Shown: one piece after another, positions 9,106-19,013 of the stretch | Numbering within the stretch: the first letter of the stretch is position 1 | How the letters are laid out: each line of letters begins with the position of its first letter | The notes under the pieces: generated by a model | Seen by the model: the letters and a program-made list of their open reading frames with translations, nothing else | Database searches by the model: none | Told to the model about the DNA's origin: nothing | Position numbers and translations under genes: made by a program | From: Arboricoccus pini | Lineage (GTDB): Bacteria > Pseudomonadota > Alphaproteobacteria > Geminicoccales > Geminicoccaceae | Direction: 5' to 3' | DNA: 64,000 bases | NCBI RefSeq assembly: GCF_900187945.1 | Contig: NZ_FYEH01000006.1 | Location: forward strand, 1-64,000

Positions 9106-9455
9106 TACCACAGCGCCCCGTCGTCCTGGTCGAGGATCATCTAAACGATGTCGAGCTGAGGTTAACCGCTCCTGGGAAAATCAATCTGGCAAATTCCATT
9201 ATTGTTCTGCGTGATGGCGCCGAAGCGCTCAACGATCATCAGGCCCGGAGACCTTATCGGGATCGCGAGAGCGGGGATTCGGCCGTCATACTCGTGAACA
9301 TCAAACTGCCGGCAATCGGGTGCCATGATCTGGAGCTCAGCGCCTTCGTCGTCGAACCCGTCGAGTTGACCGCCTTCCTCTCGACGATCGAGGAGTTCAG
9401 CCTCTTTCAGGGCGTCATGAACACGCTCCCACCACGAGGGCGTCATGCCGTCTAG
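9102..9455 (+). CDS. Degenerate response regulator of the phytochrome operon
   Basis: This is 117 residues in the Rcp1-like CheY family that normally partners phytochromes. The N-terminus VVLVEDHLNDVEL has the acidic pair, IIVLRDGAEAL matches the second strand, and ILVNIKLP matches the phospho-acceptor strand, but the acceptor Asp is Asn66 (AAC at 9297). About 25 residues normally between that strand and the final Lys strand are missing, and the invariant Lys reads Glu (FVVEPVEL instead of xIVKPVxF). It therefore cannot be phosphorylated in the standard way. Either it is a decaying gene or a repurposed pseudo-receiver. It overlaps bphP by 4 bases and the hybrid kinase by 11. Confidence 0.75.
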   Translation: MIPQRPVVLVEDHLNDVELRLTAPGKINLANSIIVLRDGAEALNDHQARRPYRDRESGDSAVILVNIKLPAIGCHDLELSAFVVEPVELTAFLSTIEEFSLFQGVMNTLPPRGRHAV

Positions 9456-12186
9456 GCCAAGCCCCGGCGAGGCAACCGCGCCGATCAACATCCTGCTCGT
9501 CGAGGACAGCGACATCGACACGGATCTGATCCAGATCCATCTGCGCTCGCTTTGCCTGCCCTTCAGGCTCAAGCGGGTCGACCAGCGGACCGCCTATCTC
9601 GAGGCCCTGGGCAGCCAGCGCTTCGACGTCATCCTGGCTGATTACTCCCTCCCCGACTTCGACGGGCTGTCGGCGCTGCATCTGGCCCGTCAGACCTACA
9701 AGGACATTCCCTTCATCTTCGTCTCAGGCGTGGTCGGCGAGGATTTCGCCACAGGTGCCCTCAGGGAGGGGGCCACCGACTATGTGCTCAAGCGGACGCT
9801 GCAGCGCCTGCCCCGCGCCGTCGAGCGCGCCGTCGCCGAGATGCGCGAGCGAGCATATCGCCAGCGTGTCGAGGGTGCCCTAAGGCGCAGCGAAGTCAGC
9901 GTAAGGCTGGCGGTCGAGGCAGCCCGGGTCGGTATGTGGGCTGTCTATCCGCAGACCGGCGAGGTCACCCTGGATAGCCGCTGCCGTGCCCTTTATGGGC
10001 TGTCGATCGAGGAGCCCGTAGCTTTCCAGGCTTTACTTGGCAGCATTCACCCGGCCGACCGGGCGCGCATCGCCAAGGCCATCGAGAGCGTGGTCACGGC
10101 AACCATGCCCATGGAGTTCGACCAAGAATATCGTGTCGTCCCGCGCCACGGCGGCGAGCGCTGGCTGCACACGCGCGGCCAGAGCTTCCTCGAGAACGGC
10201 AAGTGCACCCGCTTTCTCGGCGTGATGCAGGACGTGACCGAGCAAAAGCGCGCGGCCGACGCTCTTCTGCGCGCCAACGAGACGCTGGAAGCCACCGTCG
10301 AGGAACGAACACGCGAGCGCGATCGCGTCTGGCAGCTTTCGCGCGATCTCATGCTGGTCGGCTGGTTCGATCGACCGCCCCTGGAACTCAATCCCGCCTG
10401 GACCGCGACGCTTGGCTGGTCAGTCGAGGAACTGATGGCCGCGCCGGTCCTGGAACACGTGCACGCCGAGGACCGGGAGCGGACGCGGATCGAGATCACG
10501 CGGGCCGGTCAGGGGCAGCCGACACGTCCGTTCGAGATTCGTCTGCGTCACAAGGATGGCAGCTTTCGCGCCATTGCCTGGTCGGTCGTAGCTTCCGGGG
10601 ACGTTCTCCACGCCGTCGGCCGGGACGTCACGCAGGAGCGGGCGGCACAGGAGCAGCTCCGTCAGGCACAGAAGATGGAGACGATCGGCCAGCTGACCGG
10701 CGGCGTGGCGCATGATTTCAATAATCTGCTTACCGTCATCGCCGGCAATCTCGAAACGGTTCAGCGGTTTGGCGCCGATCTGCCCGATCCCGAGGGCAGC
10801 CGCATCCGCAACGCCGCCGCCAATGCCGTCCACGGCGCCGAGCGGGCGGCAACACTCACCCAGCGCCTCCTCGCCTTCGCGCGCCGCCAGCCGCTCAATC
10901 CCAAGCCGGTCGATGTCAACCGACTGATTGAGGGGATGTCGGACCTCCTCCATCGTACGCTGGGCGAGCATATCGCCATCCACACCCTGCTCGGTCCCAG
11001 GCTCTGGCATAGTCATGTCGATCCGAACCAGCTGGAGGTCGCGGTCTTGAACCTGGCCGTCAATGCCAGGGATGCCATGGGCAATGGCGGCCAGCTCACC
11101 ATCGAGACCGCGAACACGCGGCTGGACGTCAAGGCTGCGGCCCGTGCCGAACTGGCCGCTGGCGACTACGTCGTGGTCGCGGTCACCGATACCGGCACGG
11201 GCATGACCGAAGGCGTGCTCGGGCAGGCCTTCGAGCCCTTTTTCACGACCAAGGATATCGGTCATGGCACCGGCCTTGGCCTCAGCCAAGTCTATGGCTT
11301 CGTCAAGCAGACTGGTGGCCACGTGAAGATCCACACTCGACTGGGGCGCGGGACCACTGTCAAGCTCTATCTGCCGAGCTGTCGCAGCAGCCATGGCGAC
11401 GAGGCGCCGGTCGCCCCGTCGGCCGCCCCGACCGGGCGGCACGGCGAGACCATCCTGGTCGTCGAGGATGATGAGGACGTGCGCAATTATTCGACCGAAC
11501 TCCTGGGCGAACTCGGCTATCGTTGTCTCGTGGCGGCCAACAGCCAAGCAGCCCTGGCCATCCTGCGAAACGATGTCGAGGTCACGCTTCTCTTCACCGA
11601 CATGGGCCTGCCAGGCGGTCTCAACGGCCGCGAGCTCGCCCAGGCCGCCCGGCGGCTCCGGCCCGGCCTCAAGGTCCTCTTCACAAGCGGCTATGCGACG
11701 CAAGCGATCGTCCATGGCGACAGGCTGGACCCGGGCGTTGAACTGATCAGCAAGCCCTTCACCTATCAGGCCCTGGCCGCGCACATACGGGGCGTGCTGG
11801 ACCGACCCAGCCTGTCGCGGACCATCCTCATCATCGAGGACGAGGCGCTGATCCGGGCGCTCGTCGCCGAATTGCTGCAGGAAGAAGGGTTCGCCACGCT
11901 CGAGGCCGGCTCGGGCCGCGAGGCGATGACGATTGTCGAGAGCGGCGAGAGCAGCATCGATGCCGTCATCCTCGACCTTGGCCTGCCCGACATGACGGGC
12001 GACGAGGTGGCCAGGAATATTCGCAGCCGGCAGGGCTCCGCTCTACCGATCGTCATCGCGACCGGCCATGATTCCATCTCGATCCGCGAGCGATTTGCGG
12101 GTGACAATCGCCTCGACGTCATCCAGAAGCCCTATGCGCGCTCGGCCATGCTTGATGCCCTCGCCCGGCTGCGCATTTCACCCTGA
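9445..12186 (+). CDS. Hybrid histidine kinase: REC-PAS-PAS-HisKA-HATPase-REC-REC
   Basis: This 913-residue multi-domain kinase has a receiver at about 15-130 (LLVEDSDIDTD, acceptor Asp in VILADYSLPDFDG, Lys in YVLKRT). Two PAS domains follow at about 150-265 and 295-400, separated by a short coiled coil. HisKA has the acceptor His in GGVAHDFNNLLTVIAGN; HATPase_c has NLAVNARDAM, DTGTGM, FFTTK and GTGLGLSQVYG. Two more receivers close the protein (TDMGLPGGLNG with SKPF; LDLGLPDMTG with QKPY). All three receivers keep Asp and Lys, unlike the degenerate regulator upstream. There is no transmembrane segment, so it is cytoplasmic. It probably takes over signalling from the phytochrome. Confidence 0.92.
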   Translation: MPSRPSPGEATAPINILLVEDSDIDTDLIQIHLRSLCLPFRLKRVDQRTAYLEALGSQRFDVILADYSLPDFDGLSALHLARQTYKDIPFIFVSGVVGEDFATGALREGATDYVLKRTLQRLPRAVERAVAEMRERAYRQRVEGALRRSEVSVRLAVEAARVGMWAVYPQTGEVTLDSRCRALYGLSIEEPVAFQALLGSIHPADRARIAKAIESVVTATMPMEFDQEYRVVPRHGGERWLHTRGQSFLENGKCTRFLGVMQDVTEQKRAADALLRANETLEATVEERTRERDRVWQLSRDLMLVGWFDRPPLELNPAWTATLGWSVEELMAAPVLEHVHAEDRERTRIEITRAGQGQPTRPFEIRLRHKDGSFRAIAWSVVASGDVLHAVGRDVTQERAAQEQLRQAQKMETIGQLTGGVAHDFNNLLTVIAGNLETVQRFGADLPDPEGSRIRNAAANAVHGAERAATLTQRLLAFARRQPLNPKPVDVNRLIEGMSDLLHRTLGEHIAIHTLLGPRLWHSHVDPNQLEVAVLNLAVNARDAMGNGGQLTIETANTRLDVKAAARAELAAGDYVVVAVTDTGTGMTEGVLGQAFEPFFTTKDIGHGTGLGLSQVYGFVKQTGGHVKIHTRLGRGTTVKLYLPSCRSSHGDEAPVAPSAAPTGRHGETILVVEDDEDVRNYSTELLGELGYRCLVAANSQAALAILRNDVEVTLLFTDMGLPGGLNGRELAQAARRLRPGLKVLFTSGYATQAIVHGDRLDPGVELISKPFTYQALAAHIRGVLDRPSLSRTILIIEDEALIRALVAELLQEEGFATLEAGSGREAMTIVESGESSIDAVILDLGLPDMTGDEVARNIRSRQGSALPIVIATGHDSISIRERFAGDNRLDVIQKPYARSAMLDALARLRISP

Positions 12187-12198
12187 AGGACGGATCTG

Positions 12199-12603
12199 TT
12201 GAGTTTCTGGCGCGACAAGCCGATGACGGCCATGACGGCCGCCGAATGGGAGCAGCTCTGCGATGGCTGTGGCCTTTGCTGCCAGATCCGTGTCGAGGAC
12301 GAGGATACCGGCGAGATCGCGCTGACCGATGCCGCCTGTCGGCTTCTCGACCTTTGCACCCACCGCTGCAGCGACTACGCCAACCGCCAGCGCCGCGTGC
12401 AGGATTGCGTCAAGGTGACCCCGGAGAACGTCATCGGCCTCGACTGGCTGCCGCATAGCTGCGCCTATCGGCTGGTGGCTTTCGGCGAAGATCTGCCCGA
12501 GTGGCATCATCTGGTCTGCGGCGACCGTATGCGGGTGCATACCGATGGGCCCTCGATGCTGGGCGACCTCGTCTCGGAGGATGAGGTTGAATGGGACGCT
12601 TGA
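12199..12603 (+). CDS. YcgN-family cysteine-cluster protein
   Basis: This is a UPF0260/YcgN family protein of 134 residues. The TTG at 12199 is favoured because the resulting SFWRDKPMTAMTAAEW matches the usual start of the family, and GAAGGA lies upstream. The CDGCGLCC cluster near residue 21 and later Cys in LCTHRC, DCVKV, HSCAY and LVCGD would form metal or Fe-S sites. No reaction is established for the family. It starts 12 bases after the hybrid kinase, but that may be coincidental. Confidence 0.88.
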   Translation: MSFWRDKPMTAMTAAEWEQLCDGCGLCCQIRVEDEDTGEIALTDAACRLLDLCTHRCSDYANRQRRVQDCVKVTPENVIGLDWLPHSCAYRLVAFGEDLPEWHHLVCGDRMRVHTDGPSMLGDLVSEDEVEWDA

Positions 12604-12637
12604 GGCCGAGCAGAAAGACCACGTCGATCAAGACCCG

Positions 12638-13687
12638 ATGACACTGCGAATCCTGGCCCGGCCGGCTTTCAAGAATCGCGACAAGCTGCCCTATAATTAT
12701 CTCCTCTACAGCCACCTTCGCGCGGCCGGCGCCAGGGTCGAGGAATATTCCTTTAGGCGCGCGCTCCTTGGCCGCTACGACATTTTCCACCTGCACTGGC
12801 CCGAGAGCCTGCTCGAGACTGCCAGCCTGTGGCGCTGCCTGTATTCGATGGCGGGTGCCATGCTGGTGATCGAGAGCCTGCGGCTGAAGGGGACGCGCAT
12901 CGTCTGGACAGGCCACGATCCCGCACCACATGATCTCCTGTTTCCTCGCCTGGAGCGCTTCTTCTTCGCCTATGTGCTAAGGCGGCTCGACGGGTTGATC
13001 GCACTAACCGGCAATGGCTACGACCTGCTTTGCGCCCAGCATGCGAGCCTGCGCCGCCTGCCCTTTGCCGTCGTCCCGCATGGTCATTTCAAGAACGTCC
13101 TGCCCGACGACATCTCCCGCGCTGCCGCCCGCCAGGCCCTGGGTCTGGCGGAAGACGCTCAAGTCCTCCTCTTCTTCGGCCAGATCCGCCCCTATAAGGG
13201 ACTGGAGCATCTGATCGCCGCCTTCAAGGCGCTGGACGATGGAGGCCAGATCAAGCTCGTCATCGCCGGGCGCCCCAACCGGCGCTCGTCGCATGCGGCC
13301 CTCGTGGCGAAACTTACCCAAGATGTCCCTGGCCTGCAGGCTCATCTCGAATTCATCCCGGTCGAGCGCATCCAGGTCTTCCTGCGCGCCGCCGACCTGG
13401 CCGTCCTTCCCTTCGCCCGCATCCTGAATTCCGGCTCGGTCATGCTGGCCCTCTCCTTCGGACTGCCCGTCCTGGCCCCGGCCCTGGGTGCTTTGCCCGA
13501 ATTGCAGGCGGCCGTCGGCCCGGACTGGCTGCGGCTCTTCGAGGGCGATCTCACGCCCGACCTCCTGAAGACGGCACTCCGCCAGCCGAAGCCACCGGAC
13601 CTCCCTCCGCTCGAGGCGTTCGACTGGCCGGCGATCGCTGACCAGACCCTGGCCGCCTTCGAACTCTTCCGGCGGCCTCGCCCATGA
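12638..13687 (+). CDS. GT4-like glycosyltransferase
   Basis: This is a 349-residue GT-B-fold glycosyltransferase. The N-terminal half has the acceptor-side pattern IFHLHWPES and TGHDPAPHD; the C-terminal half has FFGQIRPYKGLEHLIAAF (the GT4 nucleotide-sugar start), LVIAGRPNRRS, and DLAVLPFARILNSGSVMLALSFGLPVL, which replaces the EPFG block with an NSGS variant. It is likely a membrane-associated polysaccharide transferase; the substrate is not predictable. The ATG at 12638 is preferred over an upstream in-frame ATG inside the YcgN gene because homologous sequence begins at LRILARPAF. It overlaps the glycosylase start by 4 bases. Confidence 0.82.
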   Translation: MTLRILARPAFKNRDKLPYNYLLYSHLRAAGARVEEYSFRRALLGRYDIFHLHWPESLLETASLWRCLYSMAGAMLVIESLRLKGTRIVWTGHDPAPHDLLFPRLERFFFAYVLRRLDGLIALTGNGYDLLCAQHASLRRLPFAVVPHGHFKNVLPDDISRAAARQALGLAEDAQVLLFFGQIRPYKGLEHLIAAFKALDDGGQIKLVIAGRPNRRSSHAALVAKLTQDVPGLQAHLEFIPVERIQVFLRAADLAVLPFARILNSGSVMLALSFGLPVLAPALGALPELQAAVGPDWLRLFEGDLTPDLLKTALRQPKPPDLPPLEAFDWPAIADQTLAAFELFRRPRP

Positions 13688-14358
13688 GCGTACCGATGAG
13701 CCCACCACATGCCCTGGACGAGTCTGGCTTGCGCCGTGCCCTGGATCATCTGGCGACGCAGGATCAAGACGTCCAACTGGCCCTTGCACGGCTGGGCTAC
13801 CCCGCGCCCCGCATCCGCCCCGAGGGTTTCGCCACCCTTCTCCAGGCGATCGTCGCCCAGCAGCTCTCGACTCGGGCGGCGGCCGCGATCTGGGCGCGGG
13901 TCGAGGCGGCCTGCGGCCCGGACGGTGTCCGGCCTGAGGCGATCCTGGCCATGGACGAGCCGGCGCTTCGCGCCTGCGGCTTCTCCGGGCGCAAGATCGA
14001 GTACGCCCATGGTCTGGCCGAAAGCATTCTCACGGGCACGCTCGACACGGGGGCCCTGGCCAGGGCCGACGACGAGACGGCAATCCAGGCGATCGCCGCC
14101 CTTCGCGGCTTTGGCCGCTGGAGCGCTGAGATCTATCTTCTCTTCGCCCTTGGCCGGCCCGACGTCTTTCCTGCCGACGACCTTGCCCTGCAGATCGGCT
14201 TTCAACGCCTGAAGTGCCTGGAAGCTCGCCCCACCACCAAGGCGCTCCGCCTCCTGATCGAGCCCTGGGCACCCTGGCGGGGCGCCGGCGCCATCCTGCT
14301 CTGGCGGGTCTATGGCAGCGCCACGCTCGATGGAACGGCCACGCCGGCGGCCGGCTGA
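13684..14358 (+). CDS. DNA-3-methyladenine glycosylase (AlkA-like, HhH-GPD)
   Basis: This is a 224-residue HhH-GPD base-excision glycosylase that removes alkylated purines. Visible are AIVAQQLSTRAAAAIW, the helix-hairpin-helix and GPD loop ALRGFGRWSAEIYLL, and the catalytic Asp in VFPADDLALQIGFQ. The short form lacks the AlkA N-terminal domain. Its ATGA overlap with the glycosyltransferase gene suggests co-transcription without a functional link. Confidence 0.9.
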   Translation: MSVPMSPPHALDESGLRRALDHLATQDQDVQLALARLGYPAPRIRPEGFATLLQAIVAQQLSTRAAAAIWARVEAACGPDGVRPEAILAMDEPALRACGFSGRKIEYAHGLAESILTGTLDTGALARADDETAIQAIAALRGFGRWSAEIYLLFALGRPDVFPADDLALQIGFQRLKCLEARPTTKALRLLIEPWAPWRGAGAILLWRVYGSATLDGTATPAAG

Positions 14359-14463
14359 GCGCGACGGCGCCATGCTTGTGACAACAGGCCCGAACTGGTA
14401 ATTACCAATACCCTTCCAGGTGGCCCGCCACGGGCGCCCCCAAACTTGTGAGATCGGTTTTCG

Positions 14464-17247
14464 GTGGCTAGCAACCTCACGCCGCGTCCCTTCGAGATCG
14501 TCCCGATCGAAGACGAAATGAGGCGCTCCTACCTCGATTACGCAATGAGCGTGATCGTCAGCCGTGCCCTTCCGGACGTACGCGACGGACTAAAGCCGGT
14601 GCAGCGGCGCATCCTCTATGCCATGCGCGAGGGCGGCTACGGATCCGACCGGCCCCACCGCAAGTCCGCCAAGATGGTGGGCGAGGTGATGGGCAACTTC
14701 CATCCGCACGGCGACTCGGCGATCTACGACGCCATGGTCCGCATGGCGCAGGACTTCACGATGCGCCTGCCGCTGATCGACGGCCAGGGCAATTTCGGCT
14801 CGATGGACGACGATCCGCCAGCGGCCATGCGCTATACCGAGGCCCGCCTCGCCAGGGCCGCCGACGCGCTCTTGCAGGATATTGACAAGGACACCGTCGA
14901 TTTCCGCGCCAATTATGACGAGAGTACGGTCGAGCCCGTCGTGCTCCCGGCCCAGTATCCGAACCTCCTGGTGAATGGTGCCGGCGGCATCGCCGTCGGC
15001 ATGGCGACCAACATTCCGCCGCACAATCTGGGCGAGCTCATCGACGCCTGCATAGCCCTTCTGCAAAACCCACAGATCGACACGAGCGAGCTTCTCGAGA
15101 TCGTCAAAGGTCCCGATTTCCCGACCGGTGCCATCATTCTTGGCCGTGCCGGCATCCAACAAGCCTACACGACCGGCCGCGGTTCCGTCATCGTGCGCTC
15201 GCGCACGCATTTCGAGCAGGTGCGGGACCGTCAGGCGATCATCGTCACCGAGGTACCCTATCAGGTCAACAAGGCCCGCATGGTCGAGCGCATCGCCGAG
15301 GTGGTGCGCGAGAAGCGGGTCGAGGGGATCGCCGACCTCAGGGACGAGAGCGACCGGCACGGCGTGCGCGTCGTCATCGAGGTCAAGCGCGACGCCGACC
15401 CCGAGGTCGTCTTGAACCAGCTGTTCAAGTTCACCTCGCTCCAGACCAGCTGGGGTATCAACATGGTGGCGCTGGTGGGTGGCCGGCCCCAGATCGTCAC
15501 CCTCAGGGACATCCTCGAGGCATTCCTCGAGTTCCGCGAGGAAGTCATTATCCGGCGGACCGCCTTCGACCTCGGCAAGGCGCGCGACCGTGCCCACGTC
15601 CTAGTCGGTTTGGCGGCCGCCGTAGCCGACATCGATGCCGTCATTAGCCTCGTCCGCGCCGCGCCCAATCCGCAGGCGGCGCGTGAGGAATTGATGGCCC
15701 GCGCCTGGCCCACCGAGCAGATCGCCCCGTTCCTGGAGCTGATCGAGCCCGAGGAGGGAACCGAACGCCAGGATGCCTCGACCTTCAGGCTGAGCGAGCG
15801 CCAGGCTCGTGCCATCCTTGATCTGCAGCTGCAGCGCCTGACCGGGCTCGAACGCGAGAAGATCACCGGCGAGCTTGGCGAGATCGCCTTGCGCATCCAT
15901 GAGCTCCTCAAGATCCTGCGCTCGCGCGAGCGGCTGCTCGAAGTGACGACCCAGGAACTCCTGGACGTCAGGGAGCGCTTTGCCAACGAGCGCCGCACCG
16001 AGATCGATATCCATTCCGAACCGGACATGGATATCGAGGACTTGATCCAGCGCGAGGACATGGTCGTCACCGTCACGGTCAACGGCTACATCAAGCGCGT
16101 CCCGCTCACGACCTTCCGCGCCCAGCGGCGAGGCGGCAAGGGCCGGGCCGGCATGCGCACCCACGACGACGACATCGTGGGCAATCTCTTCGTCGCCAAT
16201 ACGCACACGCCCATGCTCTTCTTCTCGAGCCTGGGCCGGGTCTACAAGCTCAAGGTCTACAAGCTGCCGCTCGGCACGCCGCAAGCGCGTGGCAAAGCGA
16301 TGATCAATCTCTTCGCCGCCCTTGAGAAAAATGAGTCGATCACGGCGGTCATGCCCCTGCCCGAGGACGAGACGAGCTGGGCCGAGATGAGCGTCTTCTT
16401 CGCCACCGCGCGCGGCAAGGTCCGGCGCAACGCGCTGGCCGATTTCGTTCGCGTGCCCTCGAACGGCAAGATCGCCATGGGCCTGGACGGCGACGACAAG
16501 CTGGTCGGTGCGGAAGTCTGCGACGACAGCCACGACATCCTCCTGGCCGCCGCCGGCGGCAAGGCCATCCGCTTCCCGGCAAGCTCCGTGCGCGTCTTCC
16601 GCTCGCGCAGCTCGGAGGGCGTCTGGGGCATGGACCTGGCCGATGGCGACCGCGTCATCTCCATGTCGATCCTCGACCATATCGAGCTCTCGACCGAGCA
16701 GCGCGACGAAGTGCTCCGCTGGGCCAACGCGCGTCGGCGCCAGCTCAATAATGGTCTCTCCAATGGCGAGGAGGGCGAGTCCGCCGAACCCGTCGAGACG
16801 GCCTTCGAGCCGCAATTCCTCTCGCGGGAGGAACTGGATGCCTATGTCGATCGCGAGCAGCTTGTGCTGACGGTGACGGCCAATGGCTTTGGCAAGCGCA
16901 CTTCGGCTTTCGAATACCGGGTCACGCGCCGAGGTGGCCAGGGCATCATCAATATCGAGACCTCGGCAAGAAATGGCGGGGTCACAGCTGCCTTCCCCGT
17001 CGCCAATGGCGACCAGCTCATGCTCGTTACGGATCGCGGCAAGACGATCCGCATGCCGGTCAAGGACATCCGTATCGCCGGTCGCAACACGCAGGGCGTC
17101 AAGCTTTTCACGACCGATGGTGCTGAGCAGGTCGTCTCGGCAGCGCATCTCCCGGAGACGGAGGGCGAGAGCGTCGACGAAGTGGCCGACGAGGAAATCC
17201 TGGACGGAGAAGAGCCAACCACCTCCTCCGCCGACGACCCGGCCTGA
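14464..17247 (+). CDS. gyrA: DNA gyrase subunit A
   Basis: This is the type II topoisomerase subunit that breaks and rejoins DNA and pairs with GyrB. The length is 927 residues, with a GTG start at 14464. [22 protein letters not shown] marks the N-terminus (split here by position only). The quinolone-resistance region reads [12 protein letters not shown], so the Ser and Asp linked to quinolone sensitivity are wild type. The catalytic Tyr lies in MRYTEARL. The C-terminal pinwheel has the GyrA box QRRGGKG. An acidic tail (EEILDGEEP) ends the protein. coaD follows 40 bases later. Confidence 0.97.
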   Translation: MASNLTPRPFEIVPIEDEMRRSYLDYAMSVIVSRALPDVRDGLKPVQRRILYAMREGGYGSDRPHRKSAKMVGEVMGNFHPHGDSAIYDAMVRMAQDFTMRLPLIDGQGNFGSMDDDPPAAMRYTEARLARAADALLQDIDKDTVDFRANYDESTVEPVVLPAQYPNLLVNGAGGIAVGMATNIPPHNLGELIDACIALLQNPQIDTSELLEIVKGPDFPTGAIILGRAGIQQAYTTGRGSVIVRSRTHFEQVRDRQAIIVTEVPYQVNKARMVERIAEVVREKRVEGIADLRDESDRHGVRVVIEVKRDADPEVVLNQLFKFTSLQTSWGINMVALVGGRPQIVTLRDILEAFLEFREEVIIRRTAFDLGKARDRAHVLVGLAAAVADIDAVISLVRAAPNPQAAREELMARAWPTEQIAPFLELIEPEEGTERQDASTFRLSERQARAILDLQLQRLTGLEREKITGELGEIALRIHELLKILRSRERLLEVTTQELLDVRERFANERRTEIDIHSEPDMDIEDLIQREDMVVTVTVNGYIKRVPLTTFRAQRRGGKGRAGMRTHDDDIVGNLFVANTHTPMLFFSSLGRVYKLKVYKLPLGTPQARGKAMINLFAALEKNESITAVMPLPEDETSWAEMSVFFATARGKVRRNALADFVRVPSNGKIAMGLDGDDKLVGAEVCDDSHDILLAAAGGKAIRFPASSVRVFRSRSSEGVWGMDLADGDRVISMSILDHIELSTEQRDEVLRWANARRRQLNNGLSNGEEGESAEPVETAFEPQFLSREELDAYVDREQLVLTVTANGFGKRTSAFEYRVTRRGGQGIINIETSARNGGVTAAFPVANGDQLMLVTDRGKTIRMPVKDIRIAGRNTQGVKLFTTDGAEQVVSAAHLPETEGESVDEVADEEILDGEEPTTSSADDPA

Positions 17248-17287
17248 TCAGCCGGGCTGCTATCGCCGCCATAAAGGACCGCCATCC

Positions 17288-17794
17288 ATGTCCGAGCCGC
17301 GCGTTGGCGTCTATCCGGGTACCTTCGACCCGATTCATAACGGGCATGTCGACATCATTCGTCGGGCGGCAGCCCTGGTCGACCGTCTGATCGTCGCCGT
17401 GGCGATCAATGCCGGCAAGGATCCCTGCTTCGACCTCGAGCACCGCACGATGATGGTCGAGCATGAAATCGCCGGCATCAGCGCCACCTTGCCACCAGGC
17501 CATGTGGTCGAAGTCCGCTCTTTTAAGAACCTCTTGATGCAATTTGCCGCTGAGGTACGGGCCACGATGGTCATTCGCGGCCTTCGGGCCGTCTCCGACT
17601 TTGAATACGAATTCCAGATGGCCGCAAACAATAAGAGGCTGCATCCGGAGATCGAAACCGCCTTCCTCATGGCATCGGAGCACCATCAGTTCCTGGGCTC
17701 GCGCTTCGTCAAGGAGATCAATGCCCTGGGCGGTGACGTCTCGTCGATGGTCTCGCCCTTCGTCCTAGCCGAACTCGACCGTAGGCAACGCTGA
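17288..17794 (+). CDS. coaD: Phosphopantetheine adenylyltransferase
   Basis: This is the penultimate step of coenzyme A synthesis: ATP plus 4'-phosphopantetheine gives dephospho-CoA. It is 168 residues, family-typical. YPGTFDPIHNGHVDIIRRA carries the nucleotidyltransferase HxGH motif (HNGH). RGLRAVSDFEYEFQMA and SSMVSPFVLAEL are the later substrate-binding blocks. The ATG at 17288 lies 40 bases after gyrA, the common alphaproteobacterial order. Confidence 0.96.
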   Translation: MSEPRVGVYPGTFDPIHNGHVDIIRRAAALVDRLIVAVAINAGKDPCFDLEHRTMMVEHEIAGISATLPPGHVVEVRSFKNLLMQFAAEVRATMVIRGLRAVSDFEYEFQMAANNKRLHPEIETAFLMASEHHQFLGSRFVKEINALGGDVSSMVSPFVLAELDRRQR

Positions 17795-17904
17795 AGCCGT
17801 CTCAGCTTGCGACTTCAGCACCCGCTTCCACCGAGATCGGCAGCCGGGCCGCCGGCCCCCTGCCACTGCTCATCCGGATAAATAGCTGCTTCGGGGACCG
17901 GTTT

Positions 17905-18969
17905 TTGGACGTTTCGCTGTTCGATTTCGACCTGCCTTCAGACCTGATCGCACAGACGCCCGCCGTCAATCGCGACGCAGCACGGCTGCTGACGATCGGC
18001 GCAACGCTCGCGGACCGTGCGATCGTCGAATTGCCGGACCTGCTGCGCCCAGGCGACCTTCTGATCGTCAACGATACACGCGTGCTTCCCGTCCGCTTCG
18101 AAGGCCACCGCGCGGCCTCGGGTGAACGGCCGGCCCTGGTCTTCGCAGCGACGCTCGTCGAGCCCTCGGGCACCGATCACTGGTGGGCCCTTTGCCGCCC
18201 CGCCAAGCGGCTGCGGGCGGGCGATCCGGTCCGCCTGGGGCAGACGCTCCTGGCTCGCGTGGCGGGCAAGGATGACGAAGGCCGGGTTCTTTTGGCCTTC
18301 GAGCTGGAAGGCCAGGCGTTGCTTGCCGGCATCAAGGCCGAAGGCGCCATGCCGCTGCCACCTTATATCCACCGGCCGGCCGGTGCGACGGCGGCCGACC
18401 GGCTGCGCTACCAGACGGTCTTTGCAGCAAGGGACGGCGCGGTAGCGGCGCCGACGGCAGCGCTCCATTTCACCGAGGCCCTGCTGGCCAGGCTGGCAGC
18501 CGCCGGCATCGAGCGCGCCAGCCTCACCCTTCATGTGGGGATGGGAACGTTCCAGCCGGTCAAGGCCGAAGACACGGCCGGGCATATCATGCACGAGGAA
18601 TGGTACGAGTTACCAGCCGCCACGGTCGCCGCCATCGAGCGGACGCGCGCCCAGGGCGGGCGCGTCGTGGCCGTCGGCACGACGGTTCTGCGCACCCTCG
18701 AGAGCGCGCTCGACGATCAGGGCCGGATCGTCGCCCGCAGCGGCCGGACGGGCATCTTCATCACGCCCGGCTGGCAGTTTCGCACGGCCGATCTTCTCCT
18801 TACCAACTTCCACCTGCCGCGCTCGACCCTCTTCATGCTGGTCTCGGCCTTCGGCGGCATGGACCGCCTGAAGGCCGCCTACGCGCATGCGATCAAAGAA
18901 CGTTACCGCTTCTTCTCCTACGGCGATGCCTGCCTGATCGAACGGGCCGAGGCGAGCCTGCCCGGATAA
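17905..18969 (+). CDS. queA: S-adenosylmethionine:tRNA ribosyltransferase-isomerase
   Basis: QueA transfers and isomerises the ribosyl part of SAM onto preQ1 in tRNA, making epoxyqueuosine. It is 354 residues. The start is a TTG at 17905 (product begins DVSLFDFDLPSDLIAQTP, which matches the family start), with GGGGA upstream. Conserved blocks: LLIVNDTRVLPVRF, GAMPLPPYIHR, RYQTVFA, GAVAAPTAALHFT, LHVGMGTFQPVK, GTTVLRTLES and TNFHLPRSTLFMLVSAF. tgt, its pathway partner and usual neighbour, is 12 kb away in this genome and has an odd zinc site. Confidence 0.95.
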   Translation: MDVSLFDFDLPSDLIAQTPAVNRDAARLLTIGATLADRAIVELPDLLRPGDLLIVNDTRVLPVRFEGHRAASGERPALVFAATLVEPSGTDHWWALCRPAKRLRAGDPVRLGQTLLARVAGKDDEGRVLLAFELEGQALLAGIKAEGAMPLPPYIHRPAGATAADRLRYQTVFAARDGAVAAPTAALHFTEALLARLAAAGIERASLTLHVGMGTFQPVKAEDTAGHIMHEEWYELPAATVAAIERTRAQGGRVVAVGTTVLRTLESALDDQGRIVARSGRTGIFITPGWQFRTADLLLTNFHLPRSTLFMLVSAFGGMDRLKAAYAHAIKERYRFFSYGDACLIERAEASLPG

Positions 18970-19013
18970 GCGAGCGGCCCTCAGGCGCGAGTCGATGAGG
19001 GCTACCGGCGGCC

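Noticed and set aside
10420-11784. Reverse frame of 454 codons in the hybrid kinase gene
   Set aside because: Antisense shadow; no start signal, no family resemblance.
15601-17148. Reverse frame of 515 codons in gyrA
   Set aside because: Antisense shadow produced by GC-rich codons.
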